DNA from: Schistocephalus solidus
Taxonomy: Eukaryota > Platyhelminthes > Cestoda > Diphyllobothriidea > Diphyllobothriidae
Length of the DNA stretch: 64,000 bases
Assembly: GCA_017591395.1 (NCBI GenBank)
Contig: WEDG01003503.1
Coordinates: forward strand, 1 to 64,000
Direction: 5' to 3'
Shown here: piece after piece, positions 1 to 13,000 of the stretch
Layout of the letters: each line of letters opens with the position of its first letter
How positions within the stretch are numbered: position 1 is the first letter of the stretch
Made by a program: the position numbers and the translations under genes
Notes under the pieces: generated by a model
What the model was told of the DNA's origin: nothing
The model's input: only the letters and a program-made list of their open reading frames with translations
The model's database searches: none

Positions 1-319
1 GTTACATACGCCCATGTGATCCAGAACAAAACATCTCGAAGTTTCATGAACTCGTTCTGAAAGGCTACTGCAGTATTACCCTTCTCAACCACCTGACCTT
101 ATCTTCCTAAGCAGTTTTTTCTCCTTACTTCTATTCGAAAATAAAGGCCTATTGAACTCTGTCTCCATTTTTAAGGGAGGTGTTTTTTCACTGCCTATTT
201 TTTCTCGTTCACCATTTATTTCAAAACATCGCTTACTGTTGACCTAGCAGGACAAGTTTTGTCTACATCATAAAGTATTTATACATTTTATCTGCACACA
301 TTGCCATAACTTTATTTGG
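1..319. other. Upstream DNA, nothing recognised
   Basis: AT-rich sequence without a supported gene or repeat. Confidence 0.5.
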
Positions 320-1118
320 TAAGAAATGCTTGGTTAGACAGGGGTTTGCCGGTGCTAACCAAATATAAATTCTAAATCTAAACTTTCAAAGATCTTGGAG
401 AGCGGAGCTTCCAGCTGGTCAGTGAGTTGACTGAGAACTTTTGCGTATATACCATCTGAGCCAGGTGATTTAGTAAGCTGCCGCTGTTTCAGAGTTTTTC
501 TTACTGCGTCCATTGGGAACGACACCGTGCTTATTTTGTTTGTAGGTGTGGGAATACTCTAGTATTCTTCCTCGTTTTAAGGCGGTTTCTCTATATACAT
601 GGATATAAAGAAATTGGATAAGAGGCTGGTCTTATCAGAGTTACGGTTAACCTGTTCCCCAGATAGTCTTTTAGACAAGGAATTAAGTTCCCATTTCGTT
701 TGGACTTATTCACGTAAGCAAAGTACCTTTTCGAATTACTTTGTGTGTCTTTGACTATTTCTAACTCAAAGGCTGATCTTTCTTTCCTCAGAAGATCCCG
801 ACACCAATTTCGCTGTTTCTTAAAATCGGAGAAATTTTCAGGTTCTTGGTGTCTGAAAAACACCTGAAAACACCTGAAACAACTATCAGGAGTTTTTTTC
901 ACTGTCAGCTTGACCCTCTACTGTATATATATTTTTTGACCTTGCCTGTAAACTGGCAATAAATTAATAAAATATGTTCTCCACAGTCTTCTTTTCTTCT
1001 TGATATTCCTTTTTATTTTCGATATTACCCACTCGGTTCGGGAGACGCATAACCGCCTTTTATGTGGACAGAAGTTCTCTACGGTACGATAAGGGAATTT
1101 GGCCTCTATGCTTTTCAT
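320..1118 (-). mobile_element. Fragment of a CR1/jockey-like LINE (linker to start of reverse transcriptase)
   Basis: Read on the minus strand, 1118 to about 990 resembles the basic linker found between endonuclease and reverse transcriptase of CR1-type LINEs (ISKIKRNIKKKRRLWRTYF). 902-591 continues it (ELEIVKDTQSNSKRYFAYVN). 560-370 holds the early RT motif LTKSPGSDGIYAKVL, family form KSPGPDGIxPxVL. Frameshifts and stops separate the pieces and the rest of the RT is missing, so this is a dead fragment. It is a different LINE family from the zinc-finger LINE elsewhere in the window. Confidence 0.65.
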
Positions 1119-2949
1119 CGTGGGGGGTTTAAATTGGCTATAGCACTACTTTTGTCAGTATTGGGAATCGTGGACTTGCCTGACGTTTTGGCTTCAGTTT
1201 GAAAATTTCTGACTTTATGCGTTTCTACAACATATTGTACACAGCTCAATTATACTCACTACCATAAACACGTTTTTGCTCAGGTGTTCAATGTCAGATC
1301 CTTTTACTATGAATTGGAGTGGCAATGACAGTTTCTATTATAAACGACGAGTCTTCCATATGGTTTTTTGCAGGTCGAAAAGGATATAATTTTGATTCCC
1401 ATGATAGAGCATGAAAACGATAAACTTAGATAAAGTTATGGGAATAAGATTTAGCGGGATTTATTATATAAAGAAAAAATTTAAAGGACTCAGTCTTTCG
1501 TAACTTGGAAGCTCTTAGTCTAATCCACTGCTGTCCTGTCGTAAGATAGAAGAGTGTCGATTAGAATCTAAAGCTTAAAATATATAGTGAATCAGAGTGC
1601 CCTGAAGAACCTACTCTCGAAATGAATAAATTTTATTAAGTCAAAAAAATTCAAACTGAATTACAAAAGCACAATTTTATAAGTGCGCTTTTATCCGTAA
1701 AAATATTGTCTTTCAGCTAACGTTTAGTCCAATTAAGTGAGATGGTGAAGATCGAAAACATTCACATGTTTTTATGAGAAATTGCTGGCGTACGTTTTGG
1801 CGAATACTTTCTATTACGACATGAAAACTCGCAGACGGCCATGTAAAACATTTTAAAGTCATCAATCTTTCCATACTAAGTAGCAGTGTACAGAAGCAAT
1901 GGCTTTATACAAATTTTATATCGAAAAACTGACAACATGCTTAATGATTTACTCTACATTTTGATGATAAGCATGTGAAATTTTTTTGAATATGCAGGGT
2001 AATCAATGGCTATGCGTGTATCTCTTCGAAATTTCTAATAAAAATACCAATACAAATAAGCCTAATTTATGAGTACTTGTGAATAACCGAGCCTCTACGA
2101 GTTTGAATGGATGCTCAGGCAGATTGTTAAAATTTCCTATTGGAAAAAATTGATGCGAAAACAGAACGCAGTTATCCTTCCTCACAAGTATGTAAATCTG
2201 CATGCGCTAAGATCATACTGAGCGCGGAATATGCTGTACTATGAAGTAATCAGTGTTTAACTTACTTTTCCTAAACTGGAGAGCTACCTCAATTGCGGTA
2301 ATATCACTTATACTCAAGAAGGATACTATATTGGTTTGTTATTCACAAATTTGTTTAAAACGTCGGACACTAAGTCGCCAAATGTTGAACCCTTTGACCA
2401 AAGCCTTCGTAACCAATTTCTGGTAGTCAATTTGATATTCGATAAATTAAAACACTCAAGGCCGACCGAAGTGCGAAGGCCTCTTTTCTCAGAATATTCC
2501 GTAATGCAGAAGTCGCGTAGTGTGCATTATCTTCAGGTTCCCTCAAATGAATTGCTTAAAAAGCCAAATTCGTCACTGCTGGTTCAAGCCCGGCGTCAGG
2601 GTTTGAACTCTTCATTTAATCTACCAGATTCTGGAATCGATGTAAATTATTTTTAGAAGCTGTTTGGATACATGATTTTATCCATTGAAATTGCCTATAA
2701 TATTTTTTAAAAATAATTAAGAATCCCTTTTACAAAAATTTTTCTATTTGTTTTTTAATTTTATGAGCTTTATTTATTAAAACTGAGAAAATTGTAACAG
2801 TACATGTTCAGCAGCTGCAAGTCTGCAGACCTGGTAATGCTCCAGATGTACAACATTCAAAGTCGCTGAAATACGGGAAAATTGGTAAACTAAAACTTCT
2901 GCTCACACATCAGAAATGATAAAGTTGCATGTCGTTATTCATACAGACA
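1119..2949. other. Non-coding upstream DNA with one unsupported ORF
   Basis: An open frame on the plus strand at 2336-2656 (106 codons, TTG start, no ATG near its beginning) ends in TAG. Its residues look moderately coding-like in the second half, but no splice signals or motif support it. Otherwise nothing is recognised. Confidence 0.4.
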
Positions 2950-3545
2950 TTTTTACTTCAGGCCGTTTACCGTCTATGCCACTGCCCTTTTAGAGTATTC
3001 TCGTCAAGACCGCCATCCAATTCATCTTAAGTTTCGTATTAGTATGAAGCCTTTGACGATTCCAGACGATGGACTTCGGATAGACCACTTCCTCGTCGAT
3101 CATAAAATTTTACGAATTGTACTACCCATATGAGCAAATTTGTCGACAACGACGAATCACTCTGTATTTACGGCGATGGGGATTTCTCGGTAAACGGTAT
3201 CTTGCACGGATTGATGCATGACCGTCTTATCAGTTTTCCTGGTTAATCCAAATTTGTTGCATACAGAGGCCAACTGGTCTATCCTCCTTCGCATGTCTGG
3301 TTCCTTCGTTGTATTGCGTGCACAGTCATCCACGAACACAAGTTCGTATATTATGGTCTATATCCTTTTGAATGTGCTTGCATGCATATAGCAGTTGTCC
3401 GTTGAGTTGGCGTCTGTTGGTTATTCCTGGCCAATGCTCATAATAGGCGCCCATTGGGACACTCATACTCTTTCTGGGAGGAGTTCTTTTTCCATTTGGG
3501 TGTTGAGGCAATTGGCAGATGAGGCTTGCAAAGATTGTCCTTGAA
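2950..3545 (-). mobile_element. Decayed fragment of the zinc-finger LINE, RT palm and thumb
   Basis: On the minus strand 3511-3326 resembles the RT segment before the catalytic box, and 3339-3157 starts MFVDDCARN, with catalytic FVDD at about 3325-3336. Below 3157 further pieces of the thumb (FAHMGSTIRKI) follow in shifted frames. It is the oldest-looking copy of the family seen at 11165-16345. Confidence 0.7.
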
Positions 3546-3730
3546 ACAAAATTTTCTGCATTCTTTTGTCAAAAATACTCAACCGAAAACTAACCTATCT
3601 CCTTCATAATTTTAGGAAGCATTAGCTCGTAATCGCTGTTAAGTTCTGAAGGATTAGAAAATTTACAGAGTTATATATTATAAAAATGTGATGATAATGG
3701 CGGACATTACAACTATTTTTTGCATGTCAG

Positions 3731-4020
3731 TCGTTGAAAATGAATTCGATATCGGAAAATGCGGGGCATTTAGGAGACTTTGACGCCTTCGGATGCAATT
3801 TACGGCCATCACCTGCGCTCTCCAACAAAAGACCAACATCCATGATGATCTCAAACGAAAAGGATTTCCTGGAAAGCAGTTTCAGTAAAAACGAAAATAT
3901 TTCTTCGCATGGTCAGTTGACTCTCGACCTAATCCCTGATCGTGAACCGCCGCGCAGGCATGAATTCCGCAGTCCGGTTCATTTTATAGATTTTGCAAAA
4001 AATCTTATCGAAGGTTTTAG
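3731..4020 (+). CDS. Exon 1 (start codon 3740)
   Basis: A pyrimidine-rich acceptor ending at 3730 sits nine bases before the ATG at 3740, so this exon is either spliced to an upstream untranslated exon or receives a spliced leader. It encodes about 93 residues: a Ser/Asn-rich start, then a segment ending [12 protein letters not shown] that opens the helical domain. The donor AG|gtacgt at 4021 leaves phase 2 and joins exon 2 in frame. ATG 3740 is chosen because it is the first in the open frame after the acceptor; 3734 is only a TTG. Confidence 0.7.
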
Positions 4021-7000
4021 GTACGTACTATTTCCTCGGCTCGTTCAAAAATACTGCCTTTTGACCACGCTATTTTATTAAACTTTCAGTTCTGAGCCCA
4101 AGAATTAGACTAAGTATAAGTGGCTGTAATAAGCTTAGAACAATGAACCGACACGTTTCTTTGAATAACACTCTTAAAGTCTCCGTAATGGCATTTCTAG
4201 TGTAGCTATAGAAATACCTAATGTCATGGCCGAATCGTAATGTACAAGTAAATGTTTTGCAGAAAATTATAAGTGTCACTTGAGTAGCCCTCTGTACCAA
4301 AAATCTCTTTGTAAGACAAAGTATATGCAAAATAACTGTTTTCTTCTCCTCGATAAGCAAATGAAAATGTTTTCTAGGCTCTACATCGACAAGTACGAGA
4401 ACATTATGCGATTTTATCCAGAAAATAACACTCTGGTATGTTGTCTCTTGAAAACTGATGCAATACACATTTTCTGTTCTTCTATTCCTTCGCATCTCTT
4501 TCTGTTTTTATTCTACCAGTTTTGTTTACTTGGCAAAACATGTTCTCTGAAGGCCTTTGTTTCTACTTAAACATCCAGTTATATGGATGGTCTTTGCCCA
4601 AATCTGTTTCACTTACACGAATTTCACATTTTCAGCGCTGGCGTATAAATCTGTTACAGAAGAAACTCACTACGGTACGTATTCAGTCGAATATTTCCTT
4701 TATGTGAATGTCCACCTTAACCTTGTTCCTGAACCATCATGCGTGCTGAGGCTGTTATCGTTTATTCGCAAGTAAACTTCGCAATTGACCGTTAAAGAAA
4801 ATTTCTGAAAGATTGTCGGTTTCAGCATCAGTTAAACCGATTTTTTTGTAAAACAGGCGAATGCAGCAGTATTTATTGGTTCCAACAAAATTTGTGACGG
4901 CTCATCAACTGCACCCCGTCTTTTCATATTACATATAACAAATGGGAGTAGCTAGCAGTTTGAATTTTCACAGTAAATCAATGTATAACAGCAAGAGCCA
5001 AAGGTCAACTTAAAGTATCAAGGTCTTCGAATACTAAACATATGTTGAACAGCGGTCACTCTGACCTCAAAACAGCTTTCAGCGATCTTGTTTGGGCACT
5101 AAAACCTCGCTACTTGGAAGCAGCTTATATACGGAGTTAGAAACCTAAACTTTGCAAGCAACTAGACCACGTGGTCAACCTCCCATTGACCTGGTCATCT
5201 TCACTCCTAGATTAATTGATAACTGTGAGTTGTGTCAACTCCTTCACCACATTTTCTCTCCTCTCTGAAGTTTTAAGCTAGCGTCTTTGAATGATTATTC
5301 TTAACGTTGATCTCCGATCCTTGCTGTTATTTATTGATTTTCTGTGATATTTAAAAGTACTGTCTACTTCCATTCGTTATCTGCGTTGTGCAAAGTTGGG
5401 TTACAGTTGATAAAACGTCACGGAATTTGTTAGAACCAATAAATCCTCCTGCATATGCCTGTTTCATATTCATACCCAGGAATAGTGCCTCATTTGCATG
5501 CATTTCCATGCATTTCCAAGCATTTGCTAGCAGACTTTATCCTAAAACAGGTTGTATACCAATAAATATTTGGCATTTAAGGGTTTATCAGCTGTATACT
5601 TTCAAATCTGACCTAACTGGAGGATTTTGATAAATATGTTATAGGCATTTTCAGATAGACAGCCTTATTGTGATCAACCATCTGTTTTACAGATCTCTGA
5701 AGTAGTATTACCACATTTAGAGAGATTCAATATGTTCAAATAGCAATGTATTTCAAATTATTTGTTAAAATGCATTCTTTTGTTGAAAATTAGCCATAAA
5801 TTATATTTCAGTGCTCATAGAAAGGACCATCGGTTCTCAACTATTTTAAAGGTTTTATGCCCTATGTAAAACCCATTTGCATTCGTACTCACTTCTTGGA
5901 TGAGAGCCACGCCTACAAACAGGATGTTATGACGTCTCACCAGTGTCATCTAAGGAAGATGCTGCATTTTAGTCCGGTTTTCCCCAGAATGATTATCTTC
6001 CAGTGGGGCTTTCTTCGTACGACCGTTTTATGCTAATTCTCCTTCTCGGCACTTTACCTTTTGCCGTCTGATACGTTTGAGGCGTTTATTGCCACCGCCC
6101 TTGTAGATGGCAGATGGCGCAGTAGTGGCCCTCTATCGTAAGCAACACTGATAGTCGCACTGTTCAGCACAATAACCGTGAATGCCAATTTATTTGCTTC
6201 TCAACTTTGTCGATGTGCGTTTTAGTGCACTTTCCCTCACCTTGTGGTCCTGTCATCCCAGAAGGCGACAAATATGCAAAGTTAAACTACCTACACACTC
6301 CTCGTACTTTATGCCTTTGGGTGCCACTTGAGCGCTCGATTTTTAACATACTTTTTTTCCGACTTATTTTACAATCGAGAAGTGTCAGGAGCCTTTAAGC
6401 TGAAATCTTAGACTCCTTAAGGTTACGGCAGAAACCTTGACACGTCTGTCAGATATGTTGGTTGCGCACTTGGCCGAGTGAGGAGCAACATATAAAATAG
6501 AAAAAATCAGAGTAGAATGTGAAGAGGTAAACACAAGCCTTCATTGGCTTTGTACTTACGTAACATGTGTTCTTTTTCGTTTCATTTCTGTCTGTCCCTA
6601 CTGACTGTGAGTTTCATAGAATTCTGAGGAACAGCGCTGCCTCCTCACCTTGCTTCCCAAGAAATTGAATAAGGCACTGAATGGGAAATAACTACGGCAA
6701 CGTAGAATCATGCAACAGATGTGCTCTTCCGTTGGGTCTCACAATGGCCTGCTATGTATATTTGGAGTCCGCCATCAGCCGCATTCGAGCAAGATCATTC
6801 AATGTAGACTGCTCGTTCTTAATCGGGTTTCTGAGCGTATTATTTCCGTTTGGGCAGGGGGCTCAAAATGAAGTACCAAAGGCGACGACTGTTTTTCCTA
6901 TGATTTTTCGAATAAGTCTCTTTAATCAGAAATTTTATCTTGAACATGGTTCTGACAATAATCTGGGCGTCGATACATCTGATTTTATTCAGTGTACTTT

Positions 7001-10000
7001 CATTTGTACCCGACAGCTTTGTATGAACTTATTCACTCAGAGTTCAGTTCTTTTTCACAATCAACAGTGCAATAAGACCAAACTATTATGGAAGCTTGGT
7101 AATAGACAGTCATCATAAATAACAGTAAAGGGTCCCTTATTTGCTACTGAAAGCGAACAAGCCAGTGAAGGGAAGGAGTTCAGAAGGAGATACGATCGCG
7201 TTTTCTTCTTCTGGTCCCCTAGTTGTTAAGTGGGCTTTTATCATGGGCAGCATAACAGCTTCTAAAGATTTGTGGGCTGCCTACAGGCTTCGAGTGGTCT
7301 TACCATTTTACGAAAATAGGCCTTTTATGGAGGCAACGACGTATGTTTATATGCAATTATGTAATAATCATTGCATCATTTTCATTACTCTTTTCAGGTT
7401 ACAAAATTGCTCGACGATTATCAGGCCATTTTGGGTCCCGGTTACCGTAAGTCTTCGATTTGCCCACTGGAGCAAAAGTTTGAAAACCTCCGAGGCAGCT
7501 TTTAATCCTTAAAGGCCGACACGCTTTTTCTCTGTGGTACTTTGATAACGAGAATACAAAATGATTGACTGTAGCATATATGATTAAAAACAACACCAAC
7601 ATCTCGCCTGTGTTTATTATCAAGTAACTCTTCTGGGTAAATGTTCTGTTTTATTGGTTTCATCGATAAAAGCGAAGCTGTAGACGCATTTTAATTATCG
7701 CCCTTTGTTCTCAAAAATGAATTGACAGTTTACTGGCTCTTTTAAGCAAACCTAGTTAAATGAAGCTTTCAGCGCATAGTCCGGCCTTTCTTGGGAAAAT
7801 AAAAAATATCACTCCCTAGACCTCGTACCTTTGACTGCTTTGAATTAATATGCTCAGGTTGTAAATCTACGTACCTAATGGGAGATCTACTGTACGTTGC
7901 AGTCGACAGTGCAACCTCCCCAGACGTGGTTCGCTACCAGTCCAACAAGAAGTCCATGAACCGCTTTTCCTCCCTCCTCTCCCTCTTCAATGTCCGACAA
8001 GACCATAAATTTGGTTCGAACAACTTCCTACCGGAGACCAGCAGGAACAGTGGCTCCACGGGAAAAGCCGCCGCAGCTGCAAAGAACTACGGACTACCCG
8101 CACAGCAGCAGCAGCAGCAGCATCCACAGGAAGACCGGCTGCGTAGGATAGAGGAGCAGGTGGGACGACTGTCCGGCTGCTTCCATCTTTGCGCGGACGC
8201 AGTCACTGGCTCTACTCTCGGCCTCAGCAGTAAAGACTACTGCGTACAGATTGAGCTGCAACCTCTGTGTCAACAGCAGCCCTCGAGGATGTCTCTTTCT
8301 GGCGCGGGCCGAAGGAACAGCCTTCTCCTTCCCCTCGAGCACCCTGAGGGCAGCTCACCTTCGCTGACTGATTCTTCGACGCCCTTCTGTTGGTCTTTTA
8401 AATTGTCTGCGAATAAGACTGGTTTCTATGCCTCTACTTCAAACGTAAACGCCTCGGTGACCGGCTACGTGCCTCCCAACTCGACCTACGCGTTGAGCGA
8501 GACGACGCATGATCTGAGTCCGGAACCATTTACAGCGTTTGTGGCCACAGTAAGTGCTGGAGTGTGCATTTCCTCCTGAGGACCAGAACCAGAAGTTTTT
8601 CCGGTAGTGCAGGTGATCTTGTGCTCAATTGGACGGGAGATTAGGGTTTGGAGGGGGCAACCTTGGGGTTACGGTTGGGACAGGGGAATAATTATCCCCA
8701 TGGAATTTAGCGCAAGACCGACTGTTGTAGAGGGATACCATTTCTTCTGCTCGTACTACCGCGAGCGTTAATTATACGGAGAGTTCGGATTGATGTGCAT
8801 TGACAGACAGTCTTTGCTCATTATTTCACATGACGGTAGAAATTTAGGAGGCGAAGGTTATAAAATTCATCCTAGAAGGTAATCGTCTAGATTTTCTTAT
8901 ATAGAGCGGTAAGATTAGTACTTTTTTTCCTCTTGGGAATATTTTTATCGTCCGGTGACCTGGACACAGAGTATACGGTCTCTCATTAAGTTGCTCACAA
9001 AAACTGGGACTTTAATTTGTTCGATTGCCCTGCCCTTACATTCACGTTAGTTGGCTGATGTTTTGGTGCGGTTGGCATCGTAATTTCCACTATCGATGGG
9101 GGCAGTTGGTGGAATAATTGCCTTTTATAAGTCATGCAGGCAGCTGTCGAGGAGGTAAATCGAGTGGACCAACGAATAATGACGCTAAGGTCTCTCGGGT
9201 TAGACACTCATCGTTATTTAGACTCGAAAATTTAGGCACTGATCTGCTTATTGGAGGAATTCGCGTCTCAAGTACGAGCACCACTAACGAACACGATCAC
9301 GAGGTCTGTATCAGAAGCGTGACCAAGATCAGCGCCGACTTCTTGATGCTGGCTTGCTCAAACGAGTCTATTTGACTAAGTAGATCTCACGAGTAATTAT
9401 TAATACGTAGACTTGTGACTGTACTTTTAGCCAAAGCACATAAAATAAACCTGCGGACTGAAACTTTTAGCATTAGGGTTTCATTTCTTATTTAAATCTA
9501 CCTTTCATATTCATTTGACTGTCTCGATTCAAAGCTGATGGTCAGATAAAGAAAACTGAAAAAACTGCAAATGTCAGATAATATTTTTTCTTAAAACTGA
9601 CTTAAGAAATGACTTACTGAATACTACTTCCCTGTTGTAAGTCAGCTTTTGCCGGGCTCACGGGCTGCCCAGTTGGTCAGCAAAAAAGCATTCCAGAGAG
9701 CTAGAAAAGTTTATTTAAGTATATTAAAAGCCTGAATAACTAGTTAATGCTTTTCGGATAAAATATGCTTTTAATTTAAATAGACATTCAACATCAGCCT
9801 ATTTAGCGGATATCAAACCAAGGCGAAGTTAGTCACTTATCAATATCTGTTTTCTTAACTGTTCAAAAATTTAGTGGTAGCTTTGATTGGAAATCAGATA
9901 ACTGATAAAGGATGTCAGCCATTCAAACCGATTTTATGGCACGCGCTTTTTACCCACTTTCTTTCCACCTTCTTCTAGTTCTTTTCAATAGTGCAAGCAA

Positions 10001-13000
10001 TGACTACAGTAAATTTAATGCTTCACGCTTGTTTACTTCCAAAGCACGCTAAGCAATTTCCTTTTTTTTCTCGATCTCATTTTGTATGCAAACCTTAATT
10101 CATAAGGTGAGCCAAAAGTTAAATGGGGGTTTTCTAACTAAAGTGGCAGATTCTGGAGTGTGTCTGGTTCAGTATGGGCTTTGAAAACTTGTCAAGAGGG
10201 GGGTAAGTGGTAAGGCTGTCGCCCGAAGTTATAAATATCTGTATTTTCTCATCTGGTCAACCATTTGGAGGCTGCCATCAGTCCGCATTAGCACTGCATT
10301 AGTTTGTTATTGATCCTTCCCAGACGCTTACCTCGCCTCTGTTTTCTCTTGACCGAGAGAAGGTTTCATTCTTACCCCTTCTTTGTTTATTATGTCAAAC
10401 TTTGCTGCTACTTGCGGCACCCGTGGTTTGGACCTGTGTGAAACGGCAGTGATGTTGGATTTAAATTGCGCAGGCTGGCCGTCTTATATATATTTGATAA
10501 TTGTTTACAAATTGCATAGAAGTTGATTCGTCTTCCTTATGTTAAAAAAACCAAGTGATTAATAGTTTTTCAGTAAGGATGATTTATAAAGCCCCTTAAA
10601 CAGGCCATGAGAACAGGAACAGTGATTTTGAGTGAAATTCCAGGAAAAGGTTAAGGTTCAAGTTAAGTTTAGGCTTTGGTTTAAATTTATGGTTAAGGTT
10701 AAGTCAGGGTTAAGTTTAGAATTACGGTTACCATCATTGTCAACTGTATAATTAGGGTTAAAGATGGGAATATTAGCAGCTGCTGAAGACCTCATCTACA
10801 CGTACTACGTACACGACCTGCCCTCCAAACACAAACACCAGGATATCACAAAGCGGGGCTTGAGCGGCTCAAATCTCACGCGTGTGAGAGAGATCCAGAG
10901 GCCACGTGAAGAAGGAGCCATGGCAGCCTGACTCTCAGACCACCAGCCGGCCACTCCGCACAAACACAAATTAGACTGTCTGCAAGATCTTAGTGTACTT
11001 GTCAGTTGGAATCGTTCCAAGCCACGGCGCTTAGCGCACCCTGATAGTCTCGAGCTCGAATCACACATGCATCATAGGACCCACATGGAGAAGGAGGCGA
11101 GGTTTATACTTCTTCTTTTAGTGAGGGGTGCTGGTTGAAAACAAAAGAGGATATAGGCCACTAAACGCATCCCATCTCATACAGTCTGTGACTCCCTGAG
11201 GACAGTTTGACCGTCGATTTCGATGAGGTCTACAGTATGCTCCACACCAGGTGGTGCAGGGACGGTGACTTGCGCGTGAATTAGTTTTAAGTGATAGTAG
11301 CCTTGCGCTGCAGTCACCGCACTCTCTCCTCCTCCCTTACCTGAGCCTGGTGTCAAGACACAGTCAATAAGACCGGAGATGGGTGTGGTCGTAGGTGGCT
11401 GGCGCGGCCGGCGCCGCCCCTGGATGTACCACCACACCAGGCTCGGATCCCACGGAGTGGGAGTGCCACTGTAGCCTGAACTCTCAGTCCGCCAGTCAGC
11501 CATGACACACAAAATACACATTGGGCTGACCACGTGGTCCGAGTTATCCCGTCAGTTGGCAACCTTCCAAGCCATGGCTTTAGCGCACTGTGATAATTTC
11601 AAGCGCTTCAGATTGTTAATAGTGAGCATAATGCGCTGAGCTCTTGACCTTAATTTCTCCCCCAGCCCAACAATCAGACCACCATCCGAGCCAGTCAGTT
11701 GTCTGATGCGGAAGCGGGCGCATTGGCTGACGGGTCGGCGTACCCGTCTTCGCGCGCCACAACATGACCTAGCCCCCATAACGCACACACCAGGATTCGC
11801 TAAATGAGAGGATATGGAGAAACCATCGCCTTCTGACTTCCAGTCCACTAGTCAGCCACTCGACACACACAGCGCATACACTCGTCCGACGGCTTGGTCT
11901 GGTGTAAGCGTCAGATTGGCAGCCTTCCCAAGCCACGGTTTCTAGGAAACCGTGATTTTATTAGGTACATTATGATGATGGTTAGGGTGTTGTCTATGCA
12001 TTAGTGTAGATGGTGTGCGCTGATATGGCTAAGCCTCCGGTGGTTTACCGCAGGTTGTCGTGAAGGCGCATGTGTCCTAATAGGCCCATGTGGTGTTTAA
12101 ATGTGCGGGAGCAGTGAGGGCGAAAAAGGTGGGCGCGGTGACTGTATGTCGGAGCCCCAGGCACTGGTTCACCAGCCTCCATGCAATGGATTCGCAGGTG
12201 ACCGACCAGGCCGATGCGTGAGTTGCAAATGCGGACGCAGTGTGGGCAGTAGAAATCAGTAGAGGCTGGGGCATATCATTAATGGGAATGGGGGTGGCAG
12301 TGGCGGTAAGAGTGGCAGGAGCGGAGGGTGTGCATGGTGTATCGATATTGTCGGCATTGCGATGAATTACGCTGTCATGGATGCGCTTGTGACCGAATAG
12401 GCCCATGCGATGAGTGTATGCGCGAGGACTGTGAGGGCAGTGAAGGCGGCGATCTCTGCTGTGTGTTGGTGCTCCAGGCACTGGTTCACCAGTCTATGTA
12501 CGATGGATTCGGAAGTGACCGACCAGGCCTATGCGTGAGGTAAATGTGCGGTCCCATTGAGGACAGTTTAGGAGAGATTCCCCATCGCAAATGGTGGTGT
12601 TGGGGGTAACAGGCGATGAGTAGAGGGATGTGGTCTCTTTGATGGTGGGATTATTGTAATTGATGCCAGGAGTGAGGGTAGGGGGTCTGAAGGAGGGTTG
12701 GCAGAATTTGACGTAGAAATTGGAATTGTTGGATTGTTGGTCCGAAGATGTCCAATCGGGCCGATTCGAGCGCGGAAGATGCGTTGACAGCGCGGGCATG
12801 TTGGCAGGGCCTGGGCATTGGCGGTGTTGGTCCATGGCGCTGGTGACTTTCATGCCGCTCTTTTGGCTTTGGCAGCGGTGATCCGGTTGGCATCATAGAT
12901 TGCTAAACCAGTCTTCGCGGATCTTCTCCATGCCGGTCTATCCTGGGCGAGGTCCTCCCAGGTCGCCGGGTTGATTTGCAGTTGCTTCAGCGATTTCTTC

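Noticed and set aside
2336..2656. 106-codon plus-strand ORF as an upstream exon
   Set aside because: TTG start, no splice donor in frame, and no motif; kept only as a note.
6681..7118. 145-codon ORF in intron 3 as a gene or exon
   Set aside because: No motif, residue composition like random AT-rich DNA, no phase-compatible splice sites.
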